DNA of 22,911 nucleotides, from IMG/VR virus record IMGVR_UViG_3300031658_000141, positions 1 to 22,911 of that record. The stretch is one strand, 5' to 3'. How positions within the stretch are numbered: the first letter of the stretch is position 1; the number at the start of each line of letters is the position of its first letter. The translations under genes were made by a program, and so were the position numbers. Shown one piece after another: positions 6,090 to 14,886 of this stretch. The notes under the pieces were generated by a model, which saw only the letters and a list, made by a program, of their open reading frames with translations, did no database searches and was not told the origin of the DNA. Origin of the DNA: a virus.

Positions 6090-8573
6090 CTATTCAAATG
6101 CTTTCGATATTTCTGGCGCACGGCTAGGTGTAGTATCTCCCTGCCCCCACCAATATTTTTGTCCTGTCTGTTTTTTTGTTCTATTTTCCAGCCTGCGAAA
6201 CTTAGATTTTGCTTTCGGATCAGTCATTAGCTGCATTTGATCCCATAAACCGCGCTCCAATGCTAGGCGTCCATACCAAAGAGAAGACCCTGGCGTGTGA
6301 CGTTGTGTGAACTTAACCATTTCACTGGCAGCGTTTGTATCCTGGCCTGTGGCCGCTTGGTACAGATTGCCCACTGTTAGTTCAAGAAGGTCTTGACCCG
6401 CACCGGCAACCGGCCCAGCTATTGTTTCGGATAGCCCTGACCCATAGCGGCTTGTACCGGAAGTTAGGAAATCACCAAAGATGCCTAATCCGCCGCCCTG
6501 CATAAAAGCTGCAAACCAAAACTTTGCTGTTTCTTCGCTATCGCCAAACATTTCACGCGGATCTCTACCCTTGGAAACCTCTTTCATTTGCATCGCTAGA
6601 GCGCCCATGAGAGTTGTAGAGATTAACAGATTTGAATAGTACGCACCTTTAGAAGATGATTGCGGCAGCTGCATCCCGCGCATCAAGTGCGTATTAACCA
6701 GGGTAACGCCAAAGTTTTTATACATTGCAAACGATCGGGCCATTTCGCCAGTTAGCGTTCCAGGCTGCGTGCCGCCAGTTAGGAATGTAGCGCCACGAAC
6801 AGATGTTGAGGGAACCGCAAAATTGGTTTCCGTGTTTATCATTTCCAGCAACCTGGTAGATATGTTTTCGCGCAGATCCTCATCAATATCAGTGCGCGCA
6901 GCAATGTCTGTAGGACGTATAAACTTTGCGCCCTTCTCGTCATATGGATCTGTGCGCCGTATTATGTCCCACTGCGTAGCCTGGATATTGTACCGTTCCA
7001 TTGTAGAACGAAAGTTAGGGTCTAGCTCGTCAAAGGCTTTGCCAGCATTGCGGGCTACAGTACCCATAAACTCCATGCCAAATGCCCACCGTCCGGCCGA
7101 AGTCATAGGCGACAAGAATGACGCCCTCATAACAAAGTCAGATATTCTGCGCGTGACCTCTGGTCCCGACATATCCCCGACAAAACGCATTTGACCAGCA
7201 GCAAGGCTAGTCCAACCCTCAGCAATCAAGCCGGAGCTAATAGCAAGCTCACCTTTTTCCTTGGCCCCTAGCGGGCTTATATATTTTAAATAATCTTTAA
7301 GTATGCCAGTTTGGGGCAGTCCAGAGAATTGACGGGCAAGGCGCTGAAAATTAACATCTGTTATTGCTGAGATTGCAGCCGCGCCAAGTTGCGCAGACTG
7401 CAAGATTTGGCGCGTTCCTGCCATTGTCGATGAAAATTTGCTGTTAATAGGAGAGTTGTTTCTGCCAGATACAGCCATATACATATCGTCAAGTCGCTTG
7501 CCGGTAGAGCGCGCCTTGTCCTTTAGGGCTTCATCCTTTGCCATGTTGGCTTGCTTGGTCAGACTGTCTTTCATAAAAGTTATAGTTGACGTTGGGTTAG
7601 GGCCAAGCACTTCCATCATTGCAATATCGCGGGACATATTAGAAATGTGAGAAACCATAACATCAAACACGTTATCGTCGCCAAATTCCCTTTGATACTC
7701 AAGCCAGCTATCAGCATCCTTAAAAACCAAAAAGCGGTGATCCTGGCGTTGGTTGGCAAGGCTTTTGCCACGCTGGCCGGAACCAGGCCGCATTTTGTTT
7801 GCGCCCTCTGTAGTTATAGTTTCGTAAACATCTCTTAAAGCTAACTCTAAGCGCTGAGGTGTGAAGGCAAGACCCGTCATTTGGTCTATCATATCATTAG
7901 GAGAAAGCTTAGGAAGAATGCTGCTTCTCCAACCCTCATAGTCAGCTTTGCTTATTTTTAAGCTTTGATGATTTTGAGGCAAGAACCACTTTTCATTTTT
8001 AGGAATAGATCCACCGGCACGATTAAACTTTTTGCGAAGTGTCTCTGCGGTCTTAGTCCATGCAGCCGCCATCTCTTTCGCGCTGACATCTCCCGTATTT
8101 TCGCCAAAGATCTCGCGCGTCATGTTTTTAAGCTGCGCTTTTTGCCGAACCTCCCCAACCAGGTTGCGCCGAAACGTACCAAGAACCTTGTTCATCTCAG
8201 CAAAAGCCATGCCTTTTACGGCGTCTTCCCTTTGAGTAACGCTAGAAAAACGAGACATCCCATCTTGTTCAAGATGCGCAATTGCTGCGGCAAAAGGATT
8301 GCTGCGTCCCAGAGGGTCTTTGTATTGGTTCATATTAAAGCTAACTTGCTGCCAAGCCTTAGCTGTTAAAAGCTTTTTCCGTTTGCGCTCAAAGGCTTGC
8401 CGCTCAAGAGCGTCAAAGGTATCACGCGCAGCTTGGCTAGAAGCCGGTCCAGATCCCATCTTTCCCTGGTACTGCTCTTCAAGCTCATCAAGAAGATCCC
8501 GCGCTTCCTTCGCCTGGGCTTCTGTGATGGTTCCCTCGGCCTGGGCGTTAATAATACATTCCCTAAAGCTCAT
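6090..8573 (-). CDS. Second giant ejected/internal virion protein, 827 aa
   Basis: The ATG at 8573 is chosen over the GTG at 8582 because of Shine-Dalgarno spacing and the ATGA overlap with the 1093-aa gene; the longer reading would give 830 residues. The rest of this entry uses 830-residue numbering. The protein is mainly helical. It has the block RFLVFKDADSWLEYQREFG (283-301) and VMVSHISNMSRDIAMMEVLG (308-327), which recurs in large virion-associated proteins of podoviruses. Hydrophobic, Gly-rich segments follow: LQSAQLGAAAISAI (394-407), YYSNLLISTTLMGALAMQM (648-666) and FWFAAFMQGGGLGIFGDF (688-705). Together with the 1093-aa protein it takes the place of T7 gp16, so it is expected to be ejected and help form the DNA channel across the inner membrane. 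No enzyme motif was recognised. Confidence 0.85.
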   Translation of the reverse strand: MSFRECIINAQAEGTITEAQAKEARDLLDELEEQYQGKMGSGPASSQAARDTFDALERQAFERKRKKLLTAKAWQQVSFNMNQYKDPLGRSNPFAAAIAHLEQDGMSRFSSVTQREDAVKGMAFAEMNKVLGTFRRNLVGEVRQKAQLKNMTREIFGENTGDVSAKEMAAAWTKTAETLRKKFNRAGGSIPKNEKWFLPQNHQSLKISKADYEGWRSSILPKLSPNDMIDQMTGLAFTPQRLELALRDVYETITTEGANKMRPGSGQRGKSLANQRQDHRFLVFKDADSWLEYQREFGDDNVFDVMVSHISNMSRDIAMMEVLGPNPTSTITFMKDSLTKQANMAKDEALKDKARSTGKRLDDMYMAVSGRNNSPINSKFSSTMAGTRQILQSAQLGAAAISAITDVNFQRLARQFSGLPQTGILKDYLKYISPLGAKEKGELAISSGLIAEGWTSLAAGQMRFVGDMSGPEVTRRISDFVMRASFLSPMTSAGRWAFGMEFMGTVARNAGKAFDELDPNFRSTMERYNIQATQWDIIRRTDPYDEKGAKFIRPTDIAARTDIDEDLRENISTRLLEMINTETNFAVPSTSVRGATFLTGGTQPGTLTGEMARSFAMYKNFGVTLVNTHLMRGMQLPQSSSKGAYYSNLLISTTLMGALAMQMKEVSKGRDPREMFGDSEETAKFWFAAFMQGGGLGIFGDFLTSGTSRYGSGLSETIAGPVAGAGQDLLELTVGNLYQAATGQDTNAASEMVKFTQRHTPGSSLWYGRLALERGLWDQMQLMTDPKAKSKFRRLENRTKKQTGQKYWWGQGDTTPSRAPEISKAFE

Positions 8574-11500
8574 TTTGCGCACCCTCTTAAACGATCCAGC
8601 ATTTTAACATCCTGGTCAAATTCATCCTTCATGTCTCGCAATGTTTGGAATTGCGGCACGATTTCGTTTGTCTTCTCATCCAGGCGGCTACCGATCGGGA
8701 TCTCCGTATCTTCTCGGAAGTTGACTTGTAGCTCTTCTAGCAGTATATCGGTGTCGGAGGTATCAACATTGAGATTTTTTCTAGTAGACGGGTCTATACC
8801 CACAGTCGAAACAGAGCCAGGCGCAATGGTGTCTCTTGCAAGTGACGGGTCTTGGAAGCCTATTTCCTCTGCTGCAATACTTTCGGATACCCGCTCACCA
8901 GAAGTTACGCGAGAAATGGTAGCGTCACTGACTACCAGGCTCGGCTGGTCTATGCCCGATGGCAGCTGACGGTTTATAAGTGCCGACCAGCTTCCAGAAA
9001 GATTGCCTGCAACCTCCCCATACAGATTTTTCATATCCTCAACCGCTTTGGCTCTAGCTGCATCGGGTTGATTTAAATCACGCGATATTTTGTAAAGCTC
9101 AGTGCCGCCGCTTTCCTTTGCTTCCAACATACCAGGAGGCCAGATCTGGACCTCTCCAATTTGTCCATCATCGAATACAACGGAAAGCTTGCGGTCAAAA
9201 TAGCCTTCACTTGTAAAAGCATATCCTTCATCAATAACCTTGTATCGCTTGGATAAAGCAGCAATGAATTGCTCCGCAGCTTCGTTTGTTTCAGCACTAA
9301 TTCCACCACGCGCGACATCTGTAATTCGGTTCAGATCACCAGAGTATTTATCTCGCAGTTTTTCCTCGACACGTTCACGCTTTTTGAGTTTTGCTGGTTT
9401 CTGTTTTGCCCCAGCCAACTCAGCAGCCCTGGAAATCTCAGAAGTTAATTCCGCGTGGTTGCGCTCTGCGCGTACCATAATTTCATCAACATCAATAAAA
9501 TTTTGCTCTGTTTTAACTTGGCTTTCAAGAACCTTGCTTTCGATAGGGTCCATATCTTGAAGCCGAACAATGCGATCTTCTGGCATAACAGCAGGCTTGC
9601 CGATCTTTGCCTTAGCTGCATCATTTGCAATCACGCTGCCCAGGACATCGCCCTCTAACTGGCTGGCCTGGTCTAAAGCCCCTTGACCAAACGCATCATC
9701 AAATGCGTCTAGCTGGCCTTCCTCTGCGCTAGTTCGTATTGACGCGATTTCATCTGGAGCATTGAAAGTGCGTCCAGCATCGCCAATTTCTGCGCGGTCG
9801 AATTCGCCTGCTGAAATTGCTCGTCGGACATCTTCGATAAAGCTAGTTGTAGCGGCGTTATAGCTTCCGGTTTCTTTTGCGTTTCTTGCTGCTTCGGTAA
9901 GGGCGTCTGAGAGAGCGCCTTTCCTGTTCGCTTGACTTTGGAGGAGCGCGACCGCTTTGCCATCTTCTTGAGCCCTTTTCTGATTTGCATCTCTAGCTAA
10001 TAAGTTACCTTCATCTTCAAGCCTAGTAGCGTTCTTGATGAGGTTTTGAAATGAAGATTTATCTTTGCGCAGCTGTTTTTGAGCTCGGTCTAAAACCTTT
10101 GCACGCTCCATAAAAAGGCTAGTCGTAAGCACTTCTTCGCCAAACAGGTTCTCTTGCGTTTCAGACACCATGCTAGTTTCTCTTACCTGACGCACAATCG
10201 ATTCTGCCTGGAATGCGTTAGCCGGTTCTGTTTTCGCCAAAACATTTAAGGCTGCTTTCTGCAAGTTTTCATCACCAGGGATTAACCGACCAACAATAGC
10301 CGCAAAGTTTGGAGAAACAACCTCGTTTTTAACCATTCCCCAAGCTTCACCGACCAGGTTTGCAAGATCAGTTGCCTGGCGAACAAATGCCGATCGTGGT
10401 GGTAACTCGCCAATGCGCTGTGGGCTAGTTCGCAAAACCTTTGCAGCGTCAATCGCGCTACCCGTCCCCTCAGATATATTCTTTAGAGCGGCTGTGACCA
10501 TAGCATCTTCTGGCGTAATCCCGTCAACTTCGCGCAAACGATAGCCAATCATTTTGACGTTCTGTGACGGATCTTGCTGAGAGATCCGCTTGGCAAGGCC
10601 TAGTCTCTGGTGGCCGTCAGCAATGAATAAGCGACCATCCGCATACTCATAGATAGTAACCATGCCACCCTTAATAGGATCCCACTGGGTTACACCCTGG
10701 AGCCGGTCAGTCACCCCAAACTGGTCGCCACCTTCTTTAAACTGAAACGTCTTAGCATCCACGCCAATATCGTTAGGATCAAACTCGTCAACAATACCTC
10801 TAATGTTTGTTGCTCGGTTTACGTTATCCGGCAACTTTACCGGAGAGGCAGGGATCTCAGAAACCTTGGGAAGCTTCCCATTGGTAAACGCAATATCCGC
10901 TTCGGTAAGACGCGCGTTGTGCTCTATATCAGCGTCCTGGGTTCTGACCAGGGGGGTACTTTCTGCGGCTGAGGTGTAAACTTCCTCTAATACTTCGGCG
11001 TTTGCCTGCATTGGGGATTTCCGTCCCGCTGCCTGACTGAGAACTTTAGCGCCTTGCCTTGCCTGGCTTGCTGTAAGCTTAACTGTATCCGCGCCAATTT
11101 TAATGGCTATTGGGAATGCGCCACCAATTAACGCCGCCTGTCCAACATTATTGCGAAAATCTTCCCAGCCATATTTTAGGCCTAGACTTTTGTACCATGC
11201 AGCTACACCAGGTTGCTGTATTGCTTCGGTGGTAGCATTTACAGCCGCTTCGTAAAAAACCATACCAAGCAAACTTTTTCCAGTTTTTACCCAACCAGCA
11301 GGCAGGGCCATAGCAGACTGATTTATTGGGTCAGTTGCACCAAATCCCATACCGCCAACAAACCTGGCAGTTACATTCCCCAAGCCTGGAGATCTAGCAG
11401 TAAGCTCCGCTAATTCACTTTGTTCAACAAAGTATTTGTCTCTTGCGGCTGCAACCCAAACTTTATCCCGCTCTGGATCAAGAACAGACACAACAAGCTC

Positions 11501-11851
11501 TGGCGGTAATGCCTCACGGTTTTCCCGAACATAGCTTTCAACCTGCTGTGCTTCATAATCGTATCGTTTTTTACCGTAACTACGCATAGCCTCGCCAGAA
11601 AGAATGGAAAGAACATTCGGGTTTAGATACGAACCTGGATTTTTAAAAGACTTGCCAGTGATACTTTCAATTTCATCGACGATAGGCTCCCAGGTGTCCT
11701 CTACATACAATTCAGCAGCAGATCCGCTTTGCATCCTGGCAGCATCAAACGATTTCTTTACGTTTTCGATAAACCCACCTTCGGGCTTATTGCGTCGAGG
11801 AACCGTTGCAAAAGAAGTTGGGTTTATTTCATCTCTGAGGTAACTACTCAT
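8570..11851 (-). CDS. Giant ejected virion protein with ParB-like and RelA/SpoT-like domains, 1093 aa
   Basis: In the place of the N-terminal part of T7 gp16, but without a visible lytic transglycosylase. In order: a charged helical N-terminus (1-150); Gly/Ala-rich amphipathic segments (about 160-260, for example NNVGQAALIGGAFPIAIKIG) suited to membrane or channel contact; a ParB/sulfiredoxin-like domain (about 385-480) with LFIADGHQRLGLAKR (DGHQR at 412-416) and ALKNISEGTGSAIDAAKVLR; a long helical linker (480-800); and a RelA/SpoT-like domain (about 805-925). The last has a KLKKRERVEEKL basic start, ITDVARGGI (Asp845), EGYFDRKLSV (Tyr884) and GQIGEVQIWPPGMLEAKE (Glu900). A C-terminal helix ends in RDMKDEFDQDVKMLDRLRGC. 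The domain calls are from pattern, the virion role from position, and effector activity is inference. Confidence 0.85.
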   Translation of the reverse strand: MSSYLRDEINPTSFATVPRRNKPEGGFIENVKKSFDAARMQSGSAAELYVEDTWEPIVDEIESITGKSFKNPGSYLNPNVLSILSGEAMRSYGKKRYDYEAQQVESYVRENREALPPELVVSVLDPERDKVWVAAARDKYFVEQSELAELTARSPGLGNVTARFVGGMGFGATDPINQSAMALPAGWVKTGKSLLGMVFYEAAVNATTEAIQQPGVAAWYKSLGLKYGWEDFRNNVGQAALIGGAFPIAIKIGADTVKLTASQARQGAKVLSQAAGRKSPMQANAEVLEEVYTSAAESTPLVRTQDADIEHNARLTEADIAFTNGKLPKVSEIPASPVKLPDNVNRATNIRGIVDEFDPNDIGVDAKTFQFKEGGDQFGVTDRLQGVTQWDPIKGGMVTIYEYADGRLFIADGHQRLGLAKRISQQDPSQNVKMIGYRLREVDGITPEDAMVTAALKNISEGTGSAIDAAKVLRTSPQRIGELPPRSAFVRQATDLANLVGEAWGMVKNEVVSPNFAAIVGRLIPGDENLQKAALNVLAKTEPANAFQAESIVRQVRETSMVSETQENLFGEEVLTTSLFMERAKVLDRAQKQLRKDKSSFQNLIKNATRLEDEGNLLARDANQKRAQEDGKAVALLQSQANRKGALSDALTEAARNAKETGSYNAATTSFIEDVRRAISAGEFDRAEIGDAGRTFNAPDEIASIRTSAEEGQLDAFDDAFGQGALDQASQLEGDVLGSVIANDAAKAKIGKPAVMPEDRIVRLQDMDPIESKVLESQVKTEQNFIDVDEIMVRAERNHAELTSEISRAAELAGAKQKPAKLKKRERVEEKLRDKYSGDLNRITDVARGGISAETNEAAEQFIAALSKRYKVIDEGYAFTSEGYFDRKLSVVFDDGQIGEVQIWPPGMLEAKESGGTELYKISRDLNQPDAARAKAVEDMKNLYGEVAGNLSGSWSALINRQLPSGIDQPSLVVSDATISRVTSGERVSESIAAEEIGFQDPSLARDTIAPGSVSTVGIDPSTRKNLNVDTSDTDILLEELQVNFREDTEIPIGSRLDEKTNEIVPQFQTLRDMKDEFDQDVKMLDRLRGCAK
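8583..8588 (-). promoter_or_regulatory. Ribosome binding site that decides the start of the 827-aa protein
   Basis: AAGAGG stands 9 bases before the ATG at 8573 but directly touches the in-frame GTG at 8580-8582. Only the ATG has usable spacing, and it also forms an ATGA overlap with the preceding stop, the dominant junction type in this cluster. Confidence 0.8.
9077..9409 (-). other. Encoded RelA/SpoT-like nucleotidyltransferase domain in the 1093-aa protein
   Basis: Residues of about 815-925. Asp845 (TDVARGG) and Glu900 (GEVQIW) are 55 apart, close to the 59 between the catalytic Asp264 and Glu323 of the Streptococcus RelSeq synthetase (numbering from memory). Tyr884 and Lys888 fall where Tyr308 and His312 of that enzyme would lie. 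The substrate cannot be told from sequence. Confidence 0.72.
10412..10699 (-). other. Encoded ParB/sulfiredoxin-like domain in the 1093-aa protein
   Basis: Residues of about 385-480. The motif ADGHQRLGLAKR corresponds to the D-G-H/N-H/Q-R core of ParB-N/sulfiredoxin-like domains, which bind or hydrolyse nucleotides (CTP in ParB, ATP in sulfiredoxin). The following KNISEGTGSAIDAAKVLR is a common companion in phage versions. The preceding YEYADGRLFI would be the beta strand leading into the motif. Confidence 0.8.
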
Positions 11852-14301
11852 TACTGATCCCTCAACCTAACAGCTTCTGTCCTGACTAAAACTTTGCGGC
11901 CTAAAATTCTTTTATTTTGCGCGTTGTTTTCAATGAAATTATCTACAGCTTGCTTGTCATTTAGATCTATGCCGCTGTTATTTAAGTCGTTAGCTAGTTC
12001 CCCTATCAAGACTTGATCTCCTTTAGTCGCTAGAAAACCGCTGTACTTTTTAGAGGATGCACTTTTAGGCGAAGATCGCACTAAATCTTCCATAGTAAAT
12101 GTTATATCAATGTCTGCATTGTCAGTTAGCATCCCATATTTACTATCGCCATACTCTCCGTCAAAAATCCCATAAACCATTTGCCCGTTTCTCTTGCCGA
12201 GCACTTGGATACTATAATCCTCGTCTTGGAATGCCTTAAAAACCTTTTGATTAATTACGCCATCCGCTGCTATGTCATTAAAGTCTTCATAAGATATAGA
12301 GTTTATAGCCTCATTGATTTCATCTGCTGTGCGGTTTGCTGGTAAAAGCGTGGGCTTGCCGGACACTTCTTGAACACCGCCAGTGCCTGTTTGAGAGTTG
12401 AAGCCAGAAGCTACTTGAACGGCCTGCAACCAGAGGCCTTCATCAAATTCTTTGTTAACTTTACGAGAAATAACTTCTGCATAATAGGCTTCGGCAGTAT
12501 CGCTAATATTCTTTTTTAGCTCTGCATTAACACCACCAGGCAGGTTTTCAAACGCCGTTCCTATAATGCTAAACATTTCTTTTTTGATTTCAGCCTTATC
12601 TGCACCTACAAAAGGGGAACCATTCTCCTCAATTTCAGAGATACCATTTAGAATAATCTCAGCCTGGTTTAGCAAACCATCCTGCATAAGCCCTGCAACA
12701 TGCGCAGTAACTGGAGAGTTCGGCGCAATCTGGGCCATAACCGCATTAGAGTAATCTCCAAACAGCTGCGTAATGTCGTTGATTGCCTGCATCTTCTCTA
12801 AAGCCGTGCCGGTATTCAATCTTGGGGCATACGCCAAAGCTTCGGTCGGGCGTAGAATTGTAAGAGGACCAGATAAATTATAATGGCCTTGAACCTGGAT
12901 TGCTGCCAAGATTCTTTTCTGAACTCCAGTTTGATCCTCTCCTGTCTCCTGGGTTCTCTTAATTGCATCCGCTGTTAAGTCCACTGACGCAACCTTTACA
13001 GCGCCTGTTTTAGAAGCAAAGCCAATAGGATCGCTTGCTAGTTGTTTATCCATGTTGGAACGGAAGCCGCGCAGAAATTCTAGTCCTAACAACTCTCTAG
13101 CTTGAAGACCTGGACCACCCATTAACTTGCCTGTTTCGGGGTCAATCGTGTCGCCGCTTTCTAGGCTCATTATCATACCATCAAGATCTTGAAGGTTTGA
13201 AACCTTTTTTACTGAGGAAGAAAGATCTTGTATGTACTGAAGATCTGCCAAGCCCTCTTGCAACTCGACTGCCTCTATGTTGTCGATAAATGGAGCAACT
13301 CCAGAAACCAATTTTTCTAGATCTGCAACTCCATTGCCTGGCAAAGTTCCGCCATCTTGGAGTATTTTTGCATAAGATGTAATCTGTTGGCCGGTTGTTT
13401 TTGCAACCTGCTTACCAACACGGATCTGCTTTTGCTCTTCCGCAGAAGCCGCGTCTATAAATCCAGCGCCAGTGCCAAGAGATTGCAGGATCTGGGCCTG
13501 ATTTTGCAGGGGAAGCTTTTTTAGAAGAGCAAGTTGCAGTTGGTTCTTGCCTGCTAAGTTTGGATCATTGTCCCTAATAGCCAGGCGGATGTTTTCAAGA
13601 TCACGGCTTGGGGTGTCGCTGCTTTGTATCGCTTGCATTAGGTTGCTTGTTACAGCACCTGTAATAACCGCAAACTCTTGCTTTTTTAATGCCTCTGGAT
13701 TGCCCAGGCCAAGCTGACCCATACGAATACTATCAACGCCAAAGTTGGAAGCAATAAGATTAAACTCATCAACCGATGTTACATTAGCAAGGTTTTGCAT
13801 TGTTGTATTAGCCCTGACCGCGCGGGCGGCTGTGTTGGCACTTTCAATCTTTTGGTCAATCGTGTTGCGCAAGGAAAACCGTTGCGTTAATTCCATCTGA
13901 TTGAAACGATCGGTCAGAATACGCCGAGACTCTAAGTCATTTACATCTTCAAGAAGCTTTTCGCGCGTGGCCTTGCTTGCCTGGGACCAGAGGCCTTCCT
14001 CTTCCTTACCGCCCTCATTGAAAACATTGCGAAGTTTGCCGGTTTGAATCTTTGATAGGTTCAAAGCCTCTTCTCTTAACGTCTCTTCGCCAGCAAGCAG
14101 TTTTTCATTAACCTGCGTTTCACGCGCAGCCTTGTAACGCATTGCCGTAAACTCAGCTGCCTGGCCTATTACAGCGCCAGATATGACGCTCTGGGCCTGC
14201 GCCTGCTGCACAAAGGGCTGCGCATTTGCTCGCGCTCGAAAGCTACGACCAGGAGCTTCGGATGTCATTTGTGATCCGGCTGTGTATGTAGGAATTCTCA
14301 T
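11851..14301 (-). CDS. Internal virion protein C-like (T7 gp15-like), 816 aa
   Basis: A long protein predicted almost wholly helical. It lies between the gp14-like gene and the two giant ejection proteins, where T7 places gp15 (747 aa), which forms the periplasmic channel during ejection. The start MRIPTYTAGSQMTSEAPG is of the type I recall from gp15-like proteins of marine podoviruses. Residues of about 30-150 are charged Ala/Glu/Arg/Gln-rich helix. The remainder consists of helical segments with few Cys and no recognisable enzyme motif; I see no lysozyme signature. The start has a GGAG site 7 bases upstream. The stop overlaps the next start as TAATG. Confidence 0.82.
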   Translation of the reverse strand: MRIPTYTAGSQMTSEAPGRSFRARANAQPFVQQAQAQSVISGAVIGQAAEFTAMRYKAARETQVNEKLLAGEETLREEALNLSKIQTGKLRNVFNEGGKEEEGLWSQASKATREKLLEDVNDLESRRILTDRFNQMELTQRFSLRNTIDQKIESANTAARAVRANTTMQNLANVTSVDEFNLIASNFGVDSIRMGQLGLGNPEALKKQEFAVITGAVTSNLMQAIQSSDTPSRDLENIRLAIRDNDPNLAGKNQLQLALLKKLPLQNQAQILQSLGTGAGFIDAASAEEQKQIRVGKQVAKTTGQQITSYAKILQDGGTLPGNGVADLEKLVSGVAPFIDNIEAVELQEGLADLQYIQDLSSSVKKVSNLQDLDGMIMSLESGDTIDPETGKLMGGPGLQARELLGLEFLRGFRSNMDKQLASDPIGFASKTGAVKVASVDLTADAIKRTQETGEDQTGVQKRILAAIQVQGHYNLSGPLTILRPTEALAYAPRLNTGTALEKMQAINDITQLFGDYSNAVMAQIAPNSPVTAHVAGLMQDGLLNQAEIILNGISEIEENGSPFVGADKAEIKKEMFSIIGTAFENLPGGVNAELKKNISDTAEAYYAEVISRKVNKEFDEGLWLQAVQVASGFNSQTGTGGVQEVSGKPTLLPANRTADEINEAINSISYEDFNDIAADGVINQKVFKAFQDEDYSIQVLGKRNGQMVYGIFDGEYGDSKYGMLTDNADIDITFTMEDLVRSSPKSASSKKYSGFLATKGDQVLIGELANDLNNSGIDLNDKQAVDNFIENNAQNKRILGRKVLVRTEAVRLRDQ

Positions 14302-14313
14302 GTACCGGCTCCG

Positions 14314-14886
14314 TTAAAATGGGCTTGCTTGTGGGCGATCGTATCGTGTCGGCGCAGTTGTTGGCGTAAACATGCCGCTATTGTAACCAAGTTGCGCCGC
14401 TTTCCCGAAGCTTGAGATTAAACTTGCTGTGCCTTGTGCGCGCATCGCTGCTGCGCCAGCGCCAGCCTCCATGCGAGACATCTCAGCAGTAAGTTTGGCG
14501 TCTTCTTGGGCATCGTTAATCTGCATGTTGGTGACGTAGTTGTTAAACTTATCAATCGTTATCTCATACTCAATCTCTCTGGCGTTCTCCCGCAAAACTG
14601 CCATTGGAGTACCTACGGCAATGTCGATCCCAGCGTAAGCAAAGTTAGCAACAACCTCGCCCTGCACCTTGCGGAACTGCGTTCTCTTGCGCGTGTTGGA
14701 GATAAGCGTGTTATTGTTTATAATAGTACGCTGGTTTTCCAGAAGGTTTACATCACGCTCAATGATCTGTGCGTTAAACTCACCGATACGCTGTTGTGCA
14801 GCGGCTGCACGATTAGCAGCAGATTGCTGGTTGATACCGCCAAGCAATGATAGCCCCATCTGTGCAATGGCTAATTCTATAGACAT
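14314..14886 (-). CDS. Internal virion protein B-like (T7 gp14-like), 190 aa
   Basis: A small, mainly helical protein in the position of T7 gp14 (196 aa), which enters the outer membrane during DNA ejection. The N-terminal segment AIAQMGLSLLGGINQQSAAN is hydrophobic and Gly-containing. It is followed by a long helical run with VNLLENQRTIINNNTLI and the block GEVVANFAYAGIDIAVGTPM, common in gp14-like proteins (a single hydrophobic helix region around residues 75-100). It ends in a flexible Pro/Thr-rich tail. Its start overlaps the gp13-like gene; the gp15-like gene follows after 12 bases. Confidence 0.85.
   Translation of the reverse strand: MSIELAIAQMGLSLLGGINQQSAANRAAAAQQRIGEFNAQIIERDVNLLENQRTIINNNTLISNTRKRTQFRKVQGEVVANFAYAGIDIAVGTPMAVLRENAREIEYEITIDKFNNYVTNMQINDAQEDAKLTAEMSRMEAGAGAAAMRAQGTASLISSFGKAAQLGYNSGMFTPTTAPTRYDRPQASPF

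Noticed and set aside
8570-8582. Possible frameshift joining the 1093- and 827-aa genes into one gp16
   Set aside because: The junction has a proper ATGA overlap and a well-spaced ribosome binding site, and both proteins end or start cleanly, so two separate genes are more likely.
8397-8969. Plus-strand open frame of 190 codons across the junction of the two giant genes
   Set aside because: Antisense to two supported genes with good starts and family features, Ser-rich composition, no recognised domain.
9709-9990. Minus-strand alternative-frame ORF (93 codons, Lys/Gln-rich) inside the 1093-aa gene
   Set aside because: Frame-shifted shadow of the charged helical linker in the main protein; composition follows from that codon use.
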